Shown piece by piece: positions 45,265-54,190 of a stretch of DNA of 64,000 nucleotides. Position numbers and translations under genes: made by a program. How positions within the stretch are numbered: position 1 is the stretch's first letter; every line of letters begins with the position of its first letter. Location: contig NC_022663.1 in assembly GCF_000157895.3 (NCBI RefSeq), positions 248,001 through 312,000 of the forward strand, in the 5' to 3' direction. A model generated the notes under the pieces. It saw nothing but the letters and a program-made list of their open reading frames with translations. It had not been told where the DNA came from and did no database searches. The stretch is from Mycobacterium kansasii ATCC 12478. GTDB lineage: Bacteria > Actinomycetota > Actinomycetes > Mycobacteriales > Mycobacteriaceae.

Positions 45265-46242
45265 TCAGACCACCCGCAAGATCGGCGACGCGGAAAAGTC
45301 GGGTGGTTGCGGACCGAGTGCGGCGGTGACCGACCGGGGCACCGAGATATCGGCGAGGTAGAGGGAACCGACCTGCGGCGCATTGCGCATACCGATCTTG
45401 GGCAGCGCCAACGTCAGTGTTGCATCGGCGCTGACGACATCGCCGGGCGCCTCTCCCGATGTGACGTCAAGTCCGCTGGGCGTGTCCAACGCAACCACCG
45501 AACTGGCGGACGTCATCGCGCCGATCAGTTCGGCGGCGCGCCCCCGTGGTGCGCCACGCAGCGAGTAGCCGATCAGCGCGTCCACGGTGAGGTCGGCATC
45601 GACGATGGTGTCGCTGGTCGCCACCTTCATGCGCCGCAGAATGTCGAACTGGTGTGCCGGTACCGGGTTCAGCTGGTCTGCTGGACCGCCCAGCGTCACC
45701 ACGACGTCGACGCCTGCATTGGCGAGATGCCGTGCCGCTACCAGACCGCCGCCCCCATTGCCGCCGGAACCCGCGACCACCGCGACCCGGCCGGGCGCAG
45801 CGAGGGTGAGCACCAAACGGGCGAGCCGGTGACCGGCGTTCTCCATCATCTGAATCAGGTCGATACGCAAGTCCTGCATCATCACGCGGTCCACCTCGAC
45901 CATCTGTTCCCTGGTGAGCCAACCGATGTCGTCGGCAACCACGGCGGGAAACACCTCGCCGGACGGCCCACTCGCGTCGAGCCCGGCCAGTAGGTGGCCC
46001 GCGTATCGCGCTGGCCAGCCTTCAGCGCCGCCGTAACGCCGCTCGGCGGATTGAAGCAGCCCGACCAGCTGGCTCCGGGACGGCAACCGCCCGGCGCGGT
46101 CCCACAGCCGCGCCTGCAGGTAACCGCTGTACCACAGGGCCCACTCAGGGTCGGCACCGTCGGTGTCGGCATAAGCCTGATGGTGTCGTTCGCCGGTCTC
46201 CACCAGCAGGTCTGCCAGTTCTGCCGCAGTGATCGAGATCAT
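45265..46242 (-). CDS. NAD(P)HX epimerase domain (YjeF_N) with extra N-terminal domain
   Basis: A 325-residue protein. Residues from about 118 match YjeF_N/NnrE: LTREQMVEVDRVMMQDLRID, MMENAGHRLARLVL, GSGGNGGGGLVAARHLANAG, VDALIGYSLRGAPRG and ALDTPSGLDVTSGE. That domain epimerises hydrated NAD(P)H for repair. The C-terminal dehydratase domain (NnrD) found in fused mycobacterial forms is absent. The first 115 residues (EWALWYSGYLQARLW, RSQLVGLLQSAERRYGG) are an unrecognised helical domain. Epimerase function is therefore probable but specialised. Confidence 0.82.
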   Translation of the reverse strand: MISITAAELADLLVETGERHHQAYADTDGADPEWALWYSGYLQARLWDRAGRLPSRSQLVGLLQSAERRYGGAEGWPARYAGHLLAGLDASGPSGEVFPAVVADDIGWLTREQMVEVDRVMMQDLRIDLIQMMENAGHRLARLVLTLAAPGRVAVVAGSGGNGGGGLVAARHLANAGVDVVVTLGGPADQLNPVPAHQFDILRRMKVATSDTIVDADLTVDALIGYSLRGAPRGRAAELIGAMTSASSVVALDTPSGLDVTSGEAPGDVVSADATLTLALPKIGMRNAPQVGSLYLADISVPRSVTAALGPQPPDFSASPILRVV

Positions 46243-46979
46243 GTCGTTGCGCCCATCATGTTGTGGTTCGGCGTTGGGGCACCGAAGCATTGGTCGCTTG
46301 GGAGCCTGACCGCCTTCGGCGGGTTCGGACCCGAAGTGGCATCACTCGTGCGCTTGCCGCCTCGTCCGGGATTTGCGCGGATAGGGTCCGCGATCGTCGC
46401 CGCTCAACCGGCTCCGCCTCGATTGTGGCGACCAATCGTCACTCCTGGTGTGGTGCATTCGGGATTCATTGCGGGCCGGGATCACGCTACTCCTGGGAGC
46501 CCAACGCTGACATGGGTTTACCTCAGCGCGTGACCCCAGCGTCGGCAACGCGCACATGCTGGCGCCCGGCGGCATTCGGCTTCGACGCGGATTCAACGAC
46601 CCCGGGGCCGCGACAATGGTTGCAGCACCGGCTATTTCGCTGTTCGCGGTCGCCGAGAGCGCCAGTACGTCGATACCGCCTTCCGACGCCCCGATCGCGT
46701 CTCGGCCCGGCAGGCATTCACCGACTGGCCGAGACAGGTTCCGCCATCCTGAGCATCAGCTGTGGACCTACTGAAAACTGGCTGAAAGACCAATCGTGCG
46801 ACTGAAGCGAAATTACGCTCGCCCTAAGCAGGAAAAGGTCGGTGATCAGCTCTGCCCGCAGCAGGCGGCAGGTTGTTGATGTCGAATCCAATTGCACCAC
46901 CGCAATTGCCGCAGCGCGCAGGCGCCCATATGGCCGCTGCACCACTGAGTCGTCGAGTTCGGCGGGTGAGGAGATGGCA
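46243..46979. other. Long intergenic region before PE_PGRS
   Basis: This 737-base stretch lies between the divergent YjeF_N gene and a PE_PGRS gene. Its open frames have Arg/Ser-rich translations and no homology I recognise. It probably holds the two promoters; the rest may be decayed sequence. Confidence 0.4.
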
Positions 46980-48767
46980 ATGTCGTTTGTGATCGCTGCG
47001 CCGGAGATGATCGCTGCTGCGGCCGCGGATTTGGCCACGATGAGCTCGGCGTTGAGCGCTGCGAACGCGGCGGTAGCGGGGCCGACGACGGCGGTACTGG
47101 CCGCGGGTGCCGACGAAGTGTCAGCGGCCATCGCGGCATTGTTCACTTCGCACGGTCAGGACTACCAAGCGCTCAGTACCAAGATGGCCGTGCTGCATGA
47201 CCAGTTCGTGCAGGCATTGACGGGATCAGCGGGCTCCTACGCCGGCGCCGAGGCCGCCAACGTCTCGCCTCTGCAAGCCGTGGAGCAGGACCTGCTCAAT
47301 GTGATCAACGCGCCGACCCTGGCCGTGCTGGGTCGCCCACTCATCGGCAACGGCGCGAACGGGGCCCCGGGAACCGGGGCCAACGGCGCGCCCGGCGGCC
47401 TGTTGTACGGCAACGGCGGAGCCGGCGGGTCGGGGGCGCCCAACCACAACGGCGGCAACGGCGGGGCCGCCGGGTTGATCGGCAACGGCGGCGCCGGCGG
47501 GGCGGGCGGAAACGGCGGGATAGTCGTCGGCACGGGCGGCAACGGCGGGTCCGGCGGAGCCGGCGGCCTGCTGTTGGGCAACGGCGGCCATGGCGGAGCC
47601 GGGGGGCTCGCCTCCGGCAACAACCTCGGCGGCGCGGGCGGGGCGGGCGGGACCGGCAGCCTGCTGTTCGGCGCCGGCGGCGCCGGAGGGGCCGGCGGGT
47701 CCAGCGGTAACGGTCTCGGCGGGGCAGGCGGAGTCGGCGGAACCGGTGGCGCGCTGTTCGGGACCGGCGGCGCCGGCGGTTCGGGCGGGGCCGGCGACCT
47801 CGGAAGCGGCGGCGCCGGTGGAACCGGGGGTGCCGGCGGCTTGGTGGGCGGCGCCGGCGGTGCCGGCGGGAGCGGCGGAGCGGGCAACGTCAACGGCGGA
47901 ACCGGCGGCACCGGCGGAACCGGCGGCCTGCTGTTCGGCAATGGGGGCCACGGCGGCACCGGCGGCGTAGGTCTGACCGGTGCCGGCGGGGACGGCGGGG
48001 CCGGCGGCAACGCCGGCATGCTGTTCGGTAGCGGGGCGGACGGCGGGGCGGGCGGCGGCGGCCTCACCACCGGCGGGACCGGCGGCGCGGGCGGTACGGC
48101 CGCCGCCCTGATCGGCAACGGCGGCACCGGTGGTGGCGGCGGCGCCGGCGCCGCCGCCGGTAAAGGCGGGATCGGTGCCGCGGGTGGGCTGGTCGGCAAT
48201 GGCGGAGTCGGCGGAAACGGCGGAGACGGGGTCGGCATGGTCGGCATTGGCGGGGCCGGCGCGGCCGGCGGCAAGGCGGGCTTGTTCTTCGGCAACGGCG
48301 GGGCCGGTGGGTCCGGCGGCACCGGCAACCAAAGTGCGGGCGCCGGCGGTGCGGGCGGCAACGCCGGCTTGCTGATCGGCGTCGGCGGAGCCGGGGGAGA
48401 AGGCGGGATCGGTGGGATCACCGCGGGCAAGGGCGGCGCCGGTGGCACCGGTGCCCTGTTGATCGGCAACGGCGGCGACGGCGGCGACGGCGGAAACTCC
48501 TTCCAGGGCAACGGCGGCGACGGCGGAATCGGCGGTAACGCGGGTCTGTTCGGTGGCGGGGGTACCGGCGGCGCCGGCGGCGGGAGTGGCAGCGGCGGGG
48601 GCCCGGTCGGTAAGGGCGGCAACGGCGGCAACGGCGGCAACGCCCAGCTAATCGGCAACGGTGGCAGCGGCGGCAACGCCGGGCCCGGCGTTCCCCCCGG
48701 CGTTCCGGGTGCCGGCGGCACCGGGGGGCTGTTGTTCGGCGCAACCGGGGTTAACGGGTTGGTCTAG
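46980..48767 (+). CDS. PE_PGRS family protein
   Basis: A 595-residue protein with a PE domain at 1-95 (MSFVIAAPEMIAAAAADL, secretion motif YAGAE), the linker GRPLIGNGANG near 120, and then about 460 residues of Gly-Gly-Ala/Asn repeats. No folded C-terminal domain is present, only GLLFGATGVNGLV. PE_PGRS proteins are ESX-5-exported surface proteins. ATG 46980 is chosen because GAGGAG lies 6 bases before and MSFV is the usual start; ATG 46974 is also in frame. Confidence 0.93.
   Translation: MSFVIAAPEMIAAAAADLATMSSALSAANAAVAGPTTAVLAAGADEVSAAIAALFTSHGQDYQALSTKMAVLHDQFVQALTGSAGSYAGAEAANVSPLQAVEQDLLNVINAPTLAVLGRPLIGNGANGAPGTGANGAPGGLLYGNGGAGGSGAPNHNGGNGGAAGLIGNGGAGGAGGNGGIVVGTGGNGGSGGAGGLLLGNGGHGGAGGLASGNNLGGAGGAGGTGSLLFGAGGAGGAGGSSGNGLGGAGGVGGTGGALFGTGGAGGSGGAGDLGSGGAGGTGGAGGLVGGAGGAGGSGGAGNVNGGTGGTGGTGGLLFGNGGHGGTGGVGLTGAGGDGGAGGNAGMLFGSGADGGAGGGGLTTGGTGGAGGTAAALIGNGGTGGGGGAGAAAGKGGIGAAGGLVGNGGVGGNGGDGVGMVGIGGAGAAGGKAGLFFGNGGAGGSGGTGNQSAGAGGAGGNAGLLIGVGGAGGEGGIGGITAGKGGAGGTGALLIGNGGDGGDGGNSFQGNGGDGGIGGNAGLFGGGGTGGAGGGSGSGGGPVGKGGNGGNGGNAQLIGNGGSGGNAGPGVPPGVPGAGGTGGLLFGATGVNGLV
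47350..48760 (+). repeat. PGRS repeat region
   Basis: A GC-rich stretch of imperfect GGCGGN repeats encodes the Gly-rich part of the PE_PGRS protein. Such regions vary in length between strains and hinder assembly. Confidence 0.9.
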
Positions 48768-48836
48768 CCACTCGACCGAGTCCGCATCGGTTGCCCAGGC
48801 CCCCCGACAACTGATTTCGCAATGTGACCAGGAACG

Positions 48837-49604
48837 TCAGGGGGCCAACGCGGCGCGGGCGGCGGCATGCGTCTGTCGTGCATACCCGCCGCCGAACAGG
48901 ACCACATGCGCCAGTAGCGGGAAGAGCTGGTGTAGCCCGATTCGGTTGCGCCACCCGGGTTTCAGCGATCGCACCCGTTGGTATCCGGCAAGGATAGCGT
49001 CGTAGTGCGGGCAGCCGAACAGCGCCAGCATCGCCAGATCGGTCTCGCGGTGGCCGGCGTGCGCTGCCGGGTCGATCAGCACCGCCCCGGTGGGCGTCCA
49101 CATGAGATTGCCACTCCACAAGTCCCCGTGCAGCCGGGCCGGCTGGTCGTCGTCGTCGAAATCGCCTGTACGGCAACGCTTGACGACACCGTCGATCAGG
49201 CTTCGGGTCGACGTATCCAGCCGTGCGGCCGCCAGATCGGCCATCGGGACCAGTCGCTCCTCGGCATAGAATTCACCCCAGCGTTGGTGCCGTCGTAGCG
49301 ACATCGGCAACGGCTGCGTCAACGGCCCAAAGTACCCCGGTCCGTCCCACCCGTCGGGCCCTGCGCCGAACGCCGGTGCACCCGCGTCGTGGGTGACGGC
49401 GAGCCGGCTGCCGAACGTGTATGCCGCTTCCGGGCTCGGTGTCACCGAATCAAGCCGCCGCAGGGTCAGTTGCGTTGCGTTGACTGATACGACCGTGGCG
49501 CATGGCACGCCGCCGTCGACATTTGAAAGCCATTGCAGCCCTGCGGCTTCCCAGGCGAAATAGCCGGCGGGCGCGCCCGCATGGCGCTTGACGAACTCGG
49601 TCAC
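48837..49604 (-). CDS. Fructosamine/ketosamine-3-kinase family protein
   Basis: A 255-residue kinase-like protein. It begins EFVKRHAGAPAGYFAWEAAGLQWL, then HDAGAPAFG and MSLRRHQRWGEFYAEERL, the catalytic loop ARLHGDLWSGNLMW and metal-binding LIDPAAHAGHRETDLAM. All match the fructosamine kinase family, which phosphorylates glycated amines so that they are removed. Start GTG 49604. Length is slightly short of the usual 280-290, missing part of the N-terminal strand region. Confidence 0.9.
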   Translation of the reverse strand: MTEFVKRHAGAPAGYFAWEAAGLQWLSNVDGGVPCATVVSVNATQLTLRRLDSVTPSPEAAYTFGSRLAVTHDAGAPAFGAGPDGWDGPGYFGPLTQPLPMSLRRHQRWGEFYAEERLVPMADLAAARLDTSTRSLIDGVVKRCRTGDFDDDDQPARLHGDLWSGNLMWTPTGAVLIDPAAHAGHRETDLAMLALFGCPHYDAILAGYQRVRSLKPGWRNRIGLHQLFPLLAHVVLFGGGYARQTHAAARAALAP

Positions 49605-49689
49605 GCTACTCAGGATCGATGGTCATCTGTCGCACGTCTCCCAACATGGGTCGCCGAATCCATCCCGACAAACGGCCGGCACCCGGTGC

Positions 49690-50346
49690 CTACCGAAATG
49701 CCCGATTGCCGTATCTGTCGAGGGAGACGACTTCTCCGACTGGCCGGCGCGTCGTGGGACCATACTTGCCGATCGGCCAGCCAAGTGGGATGACCGCGCA
49801 GGGCGTGACATTCCATGGCAGCCTCAATGCCCGCCGCGCCAGTAGCGTGCTCCACAGCGGCACGGTGATCAATGCCGCACCCAGCCCGGCCGCACGTGCG
49901 GCCAGCAGCAGGTTCTGCACCGCGGGAAAAATGGAACCATAAGCGCTGCTCGTCGCGACTGTCGGCCAAGGTGGAATGACGCCCCTGAGGCACGCGACAA
50001 CGACGACGGGGATCTCCTCGAAATGGTCGGCCTGCCATTGCACGGCCTTTTGCAGCCGAAGCATCTTCTCGTCAGCGCGGCGTTCAAAGGAGCGCTTGTA
50101 CATCGGGCTGACGAGGCTCATGGCTCTGCGGTTCAAACGGCCCAGTTTCGCGACTATTTCGCGATCCTTGACGACGATGAACTCCCAATTCTGCGCGTTG
50201 GAACCCGTCGGCGCCTTCATGGCCAGCTCGAGTAGGTGGAGCACGAGGCTGTCGTCGACGGGATCACTCTTGAGCCGACGGATGGCACGCTGAGTGCGCA
50301 TCGCCTCTTCGAGTGGCATGGTCAAGGGCTCTTGATGCGCTGTCAT
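49690..50346 (-). CDS. Nitroreductase family protein
   Basis: A 218-residue FMN-dependent nitroreductase: AMRTQRAIRRLKSDPVDDSLV at the start, MKAPTGSNAQNWEFIVVKD for FMN binding, IFPAVQNLLLAARAAGLGAALIT and a C-terminal IPLGWPIGKYGP. The family reduces quinones, nitro groups or, in mycobacteria, often halogenated or flavin-related substrates. ATG 50346. It is divergent from the PfkB gene. Confidence 0.9.
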   Translation of the reverse strand: MTAHQEPLTMPLEEAMRTQRAIRRLKSDPVDDSLVLHLLELAMKAPTGSNAQNWEFIVVKDREIVAKLGRLNRRAMSLVSPMYKRSFERRADEKMLRLQKAVQWQADHFEEIPVVVVACLRGVIPPWPTVATSSAYGSIFPAVQNLLLAARAAGLGAALITVPLWSTLLARRALRLPWNVTPCAVIPLGWPIGKYGPTTRRPVGEVVSLDRYGNRAFR

Positions 50347-50488
50347 GACCACAATTCAACACGGCCGACCCAGGATGCGATGCCGCCGCACCGGCCCCGT
50401 CATAGAGTGGCCGCGTGGTTTTGTTGCCCTGGCGAAGACCGCCGCCATCGCCTCATCGGTGCCCAACATGGAAAAGGCGGACCGCCCG

Positions 50489-51430
50489 ATGACCCGAGTC
50501 GAGATCGCTGTCGTCGGTGTGCACGTCCTCGACACCCACGTCCTCGGCATCACGTCCATTCCCGAGGGCTCGCAGGGCCAGCTCGTTCCGACGATCAAGA
50601 TTTCCCCCGCCGGCACAGCGGGCGGTACGGCCGTCGTTCTGAGCCGTCTCGGGGCAGCAGTCCGTTCCTTCGGCGCGATCGGCACCGACGCGATGGGCGA
50701 CGCCCTGCTGGCGATGCTGTGCCGTGAAGGGGTCGACGTCGGTGGCCTGGTTCGGACGACGGCAACCCAGACCTCGGCGTCGGTCATCCCGGTGCGCTCT
50801 AATGGTGATCGTCCGGCCTGGCATTGCGTGGGCGCCAATGCCATGCTTCGGCTCGAAGACCTCAACCTGGACGAGGTGATCCGGTCGTCGCACCTGCACC
50901 TGGGCGGTCCCGAGTTTCTCGGGGGTCCGGCGGCCGGCGAGCTGCTGCAGTACGCAAAGAGCAACGGGCTCAGCACATCTGTGGACATTCTCGCGGCAGG
51001 GGACCCCGGGCTGCTGCAGTGGATCGCCGACGTCCTACCGCACACTGACTATCTGTTGCCCAACGACGAACAGGTGCTCGGTCTCACCGGCGCGGCTGAC
51101 GTCTTAACCGGCGCACGTTGTCTGCTGGCCGCAGGTGCCGGCTGCGTGGCGGTGACCCAGGGCAGCAAAGGCGCCGTGGTCGTTTCGGACGCAGAATCCG
51201 TCGAAGTGCCCGCGTTTGCCATTGATGTGGTCGACACCACCGGTTGCGGTGACGCGTTCTCGGCCGGATTCATACTCGGGCGCGCACTCGGACGCGACCT
51301 TCGAGAAGCGGCTCGCCTCGGATGCGCTACCGCAGCGCACGTCGCCAGCGGAATCGGAACCGACGCCGGCGCATACGATTTCGATGTGATCGAAGCGTTC
51401 GCGAGCGGCGATCATAGTGCCACCGCTTAA
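50489..51430 (+). CDS. PfkB-family carbohydrate/nucleoside kinase
   Basis: A 313-residue ribokinase-like enzyme. SPAGTAGGTAVVLSRLGA is the substrate lid region, GAIGTDAMGDALLAMLCREGVD the first signature, and DTTGCGDAFSAGF near 252 the second, with the catalytic Asp and anion hole. It phosphorylates a sugar or nucleoside with ATP; the substrate is not evident. ATG 50489 follows AAGGCGGA. Confidence 0.9.
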   Translation: MTRVEIAVVGVHVLDTHVLGITSIPEGSQGQLVPTIKISPAGTAGGTAVVLSRLGAAVRSFGAIGTDAMGDALLAMLCREGVDVGGLVRTTATQTSASVIPVRSNGDRPAWHCVGANAMLRLEDLNLDEVIRSSHLHLGGPEFLGGPAAGELLQYAKSNGLSTSVDILAAGDPGLLQWIADVLPHTDYLLPNDEQVLGLTGAADVLTGARCLLAAGAGCVAVTQGSKGAVVVSDAESVEVPAFAIDVVDTTGCGDAFSAGFILGRALGRDLREAARLGCATAAHVASGIGTDAGAYDFDVIEAFASGDHSATA

Positions 51431-51482
51431 TGAAACGCGGTGGAAGTCTTCATCACACGACGAGGATGTCGGGATAACGAGA

Positions 51483-52076
51483 TCAGTAGTCCTTGATTGT
51501 CACGGAGACTCGCGGCGTCGGGTCGTTATCACTGTGGGGGAGCCGCTGCCATGCTGCATCGACCAACGGCTGCAGAAACAGCTCGCCCATGAGCCGCACC
51601 AGCACGGCGATCGCCTGCTTTGATTCGTGACGTCCGGTGGAGGCCACTCCGCTTGCACGCAGTTCGGTGACCTCACGGCGAACGTTATCGATCAACACGT
51701 CGAGCAGCGGTATCCGCTCATTCTTCTCTAATTCGAACGCCTCACGGCGGATGTAGTTGAGCACCGGGGGGTTTTCGGCCAGCATGCGCTGGACCGCCTC
51801 CCGCCGAGCGGTTGCCGCCTCCGCGGGGCCGCCCTGATCGTCAGCTTCGGCGACTGCTTGCCAGAAATAGTCTGCGACGAGCTCGTCGACGGCCCGGCGA
51901 AGCCCGGCCTTGGTCTTGAAGTGGTGCTGGACCAGTCCCAGCGTCACCCCGGCCTCGGCCGCGATCGCACGCAACGACACCCGGTCCTCCCCGTACTGGG
52001 CGTACAGATCCAACGCCGCATTTCGGATCCGGGCCTTGGCGGTCAGGTCGTCGTTTGTCGCCCGGGGGTTCTGCAC
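51483..52076 (-). CDS. TetR-family transcriptional regulator
   Basis: A 197-residue regulator with an N-terminal helix-turn-helix (RIRNAALDLYAQYGEDRVSLRAIAAEAGVTLGLVQHHFKTK) and a ligand-binding helical half. GTG 52076 is fixed by GAAGGAGG just upstream. It is not obviously paired with a target: the convergent neighbour is the PfkB kinase and the upstream neighbour the vapBC locus. Ligand unknown. Confidence 0.9.
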   Translation of the reverse strand: MQNPRATNDDLTAKARIRNAALDLYAQYGEDRVSLRAIAAEAGVTLGLVQHHFKTKAGLRRAVDELVADYFWQAVAEADDQGGPAEAATARREAVQRMLAENPPVLNYIRREAFELEKNERIPLLDVLIDNVRREVTELRASGVASTGRHESKQAIAVLVRLMGELFLQPLVDAAWQRLPHSDNDPTPRVSVTIKDY

Positions 52077-52387
52077 ACCGGACCTCCTTCGAATGCAGTC
52101 GCAGGAATCGTACCTAGACCGCGGAGGGGCTCGGCGCCTAACAGTTCTTCGGCCGCAGAGCGCGATTTCGAACGCCAGTGAGCGCGTAATGGGTCGCAAC
52201 TGTCTGCGCCGCCGCAATCGATTGATCCAATGACGAGTCGCACCCCCGGACCCATCGTCTCGGAAGGGGTTTGCGGTTGTGACGTTGCGGCTGGTCCCTG
52301 AAGTGTCGGTGGCGGCCAGTGCGGCGGTGAGCCATTACGCAACACAGGTGCTACATTGTGTAGCACCTGTTTGCTACATTCGTCGTC
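52077..52387. other. Intergenic region with vapBC promoter
   Basis: The gap between the TetR gene and vapB is 311 bases. Apart from the operator at 52344-52370 I see nothing gene-like. The TetR promoter should lie at its left end. Confidence 0.5.
52344..52370 (+). promoter_or_regulatory. VapBC operator palindrome
   Basis: ACAGGTGCTAC-ATTGT-GTAGCACCTGT is a perfect inverted repeat with 11-bp arms, 18 bases before vapB. A further half-site-like TGCTACATT follows at 52372-52380. VapB-VapC complexes repress their own operon by binding such repeats. Confidence 0.8.
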
Positions 52388-52681
52388 ATGGGGACCACGA
52401 TCAGTCAGCGGGAACTCCGAAACGACAGCGGGGCGATTATGCGCCGCGTCGAGGGGGGAGAGCGCTTCACGGTCACCAGGAATGGAATCCCGGTGGCTGA
52501 CCTGGTGCCCCATGACCGGGCCACGGCAGATCGACGCCGACGATTCGTGCCGGTGGCAGAGGTCGCAGCCGGCCTCAGGCGGCTTCCGGACTGGGACGTT
52601 GAACGCTTCGCCGCCGAACTAAGCCGGCTCGACGCCGCGGTGGACGATAGCGATGCCGAGCCCTGGGGCAGCACCCGGTGA
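52388..52681 (+). CDS. vapB: VapB antitoxin (Phd/YefM type)
   Basis: A 97-residue antitoxin starting MGTTISQRELRNDSGAIMRRVEGGERFTVTRNGIPVADLVPH, the Phd/YefM DNA-binding fold. The acidic C-terminus (DAAVDDSDAEPWGS) would wrap the toxin. It overlaps vapC by four bases (GTGA), ensuring coupled translation. Confidence 0.92.
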   Translation: MGTTISQRELRNDSGAIMRRVEGGERFTVTRNGIPVADLVPHDRATADRRRRFVPVAEVAAGLRRLPDWDVERFAAELSRLDAAVDDSDAEPWGSTR

Positions 52682-53079
52682 TCACGGTTCATGAACGCGT
52701 GCTGCTGGATACGTCCGTGGTGATCGACTATCCGGCCGACGCGGTAGCTGCTCACGCTGATGCGGCCGCGGTCAGCACAATCACGCTTGCCGAACTGTCG
52801 TATGGCCTGCATACCGAGGATCCGCTGCTCAACGCCGCGCGCGAGCAGCGATACCACTGGATCGCCGGTACATTCGAGCCAATACCATTCGACGCGGGCG
52901 CCGCACGCATCTACGGGGCTTTGTGCGCGAATGTTCGTGCGGTTGGCCGAGATCCGAAGCCGCGCCGATTCGACGTACTGATCGCCGCGGTGGCCGTCGC
53001 TCTCGGGATTCCGCTAATCACCCGCAACGAGCACGACTTCCGGGGCATTCACAGCGCCCTGCGCATCATCACCGTGTAA
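52678..53079 (+). CDS. vapC: VapC toxin (PIN-domain ribonuclease)
   Basis: A 133-residue PIN domain. Conserved acidic residues are in LLDTSVVIDYP, TLAELSYGL (Glu), RRFDVLIAAVAVALG (Asp) and RNEHDFRGI (Asp). It cleaves RNA, often tRNA or rRNA, when free of VapB. Start GTG 52678 lies within the vapB stop. All key residues are present, so it should be active. Confidence 0.92.
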   Translation: MITVHERVLLDTSVVIDYPADAVAAHADAAAVSTITLAELSYGLHTEDPLLNAAREQRYHWIAGTFEPIPFDAGAARIYGALCANVRAVGRDPKPRRFDVLIAAVAVALGIPLITRNEHDFRGIHSALRIITV

Positions 53080-53528
53080 GAGCAAGGGCAAGTGGACGTG
53101 TTCGAACGGTGCTGCGGGCAGTTGGATACTGGTAACCCGCCATATTCGATTCCGTCGTATTCCTGGCCTGACCCCGATCGGTTGGTCCTCTTGGACCAGT
53201 CCACGGGGTCCGGTCATTCCTGCTCATGAGGTCGCCGTGGAACCGTGAGCGGCGCTACGGTGAGTGAGGTCGATGCTGCGATACCGGCCGACTCACCCTA
53301 GGGATGGTGCGCGAGACCGCTCGTTTGCCGGCGGCTGAACGACTCCGCTCCCTCGATGAGGCTGACGTTCTGGCTTTCGCGTCCGCACGTTCGCGTTGGG
53401 CCGGGCCGATACATGGTTCACGGTGTATCGAGACGAAAATTTCATGACGGTTTCGGTTGCGCAAAGTTACTGCAGCTTGCTCGCGGTGCGAGGGCGATAT
53501 CGCCTGTTTGGTTTTAGTGTTGGCTTCT
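53080..53528. other. Intergenic region downstream of vapBC
   Basis: There is no confirmed gene in these 449 bases. A 44-codon frame from GTG 53093 contains the motif TGNPPYSIPSY, shared with a stretch behind the second vapBC locus (62416-62450). The right end (about 53430-53528) is AT-richer and likely holds the promoter of the CBM2 gene. Confidence 0.4.
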
Positions 53529-53957
53529 ATGGCCGGACTGAAGAATTACGTGAAGCGCTGGCGCACAGCGCTTCACGTATCCGTGTCGGCACTGATAGTT
53601 GCCATCATCGGGCTCGCCATCGCCCCCGTAGCTCATGCGGCCGCGGCGACAGCAACGTTGTTGGTCGAACATACGTGGCAGACCGGTTTCATCGCTCGCT
53701 TCACCATCACCAACTCGAGCATGGTGCCGCTTACCGATTGGAAGCTTGAATTCGACATGCCGGTGGGACAATCCGTCTTGCACACGTGGAACAGCACCGT
53801 CACCCAATCGGGCACGCACTATGTTCTCACCCCCGCGAACTGGAATCGCGTCATAGCGCCCGGTGGTTCAGCCACAGGTGGTCTCAGAGGCGTGCTGAGC
53901 GGTTCCTACACGCCACCGTCGAATTGCCTGCTCAACGGGCAATATCCATGCAGCTAG
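53529..53957 (+). CDS. Secreted CBM2 carbohydrate-binding protein (Rv1987-like)
   Basis: A 142-residue secreted protein with a signal peptide (about 1-37, ending AHA) and a single family 2 carbohydrate-binding module: TWQTGFIARFTITNSS, DWKLEFDMP, LHTWNSTV and APGGSATGGL. Length and sequence match M. tuberculosis Rv1987, annotated as a possible chitinase although no catalytic domain is present. It should bind cellulose or chitin outside the cell. Confidence 0.92.
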   Translation: MAGLKNYVKRWRTALHVSVSALIVAIIGLAIAPVAHAAAATATLLVEHTWQTGFIARFTITNSSMVPLTDWKLEFDMPVGQSVLHTWNSTVTQSGTHYVLTPANWNRVIAPGGSATGGLRGVLSGSYTPPSNCLLNGQYPCS

Positions 53958-54190
53958 TATGCTGTGCACGCTGAACAGGTTGGCGCCGGAATCAATTCTG
54001 ATGCCGTCGAAGGTGGGCCGTCGGGAGCACACCTGCATATACGGCAGCGGAGGAATGCCTGATCCAGGATTGGCAAGGATTCGACACCGCCGATAGATTC
54101 AACGCGTGGTCACAAATCGGTGACACCGGATTCTGCGAACGTCGCACAGGTCTTCGAAAATCTGCGTCGGCAGGCATGGAGAAATTACTG

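Noticed and set aside
46263..46805. 180-codon plus-strand frame upstream of PE_PGRS
   Set aside because: Arg-rich, poor codon bias, no ribosome site, no recognisable domain.
47237..48721. Long minus-strand Pro/Ala-rich frame opposite the PE_PGRS gene
   Set aside because: It is the reverse of the PGRS repeats; low-complexity Pro-rich translation with no start context.
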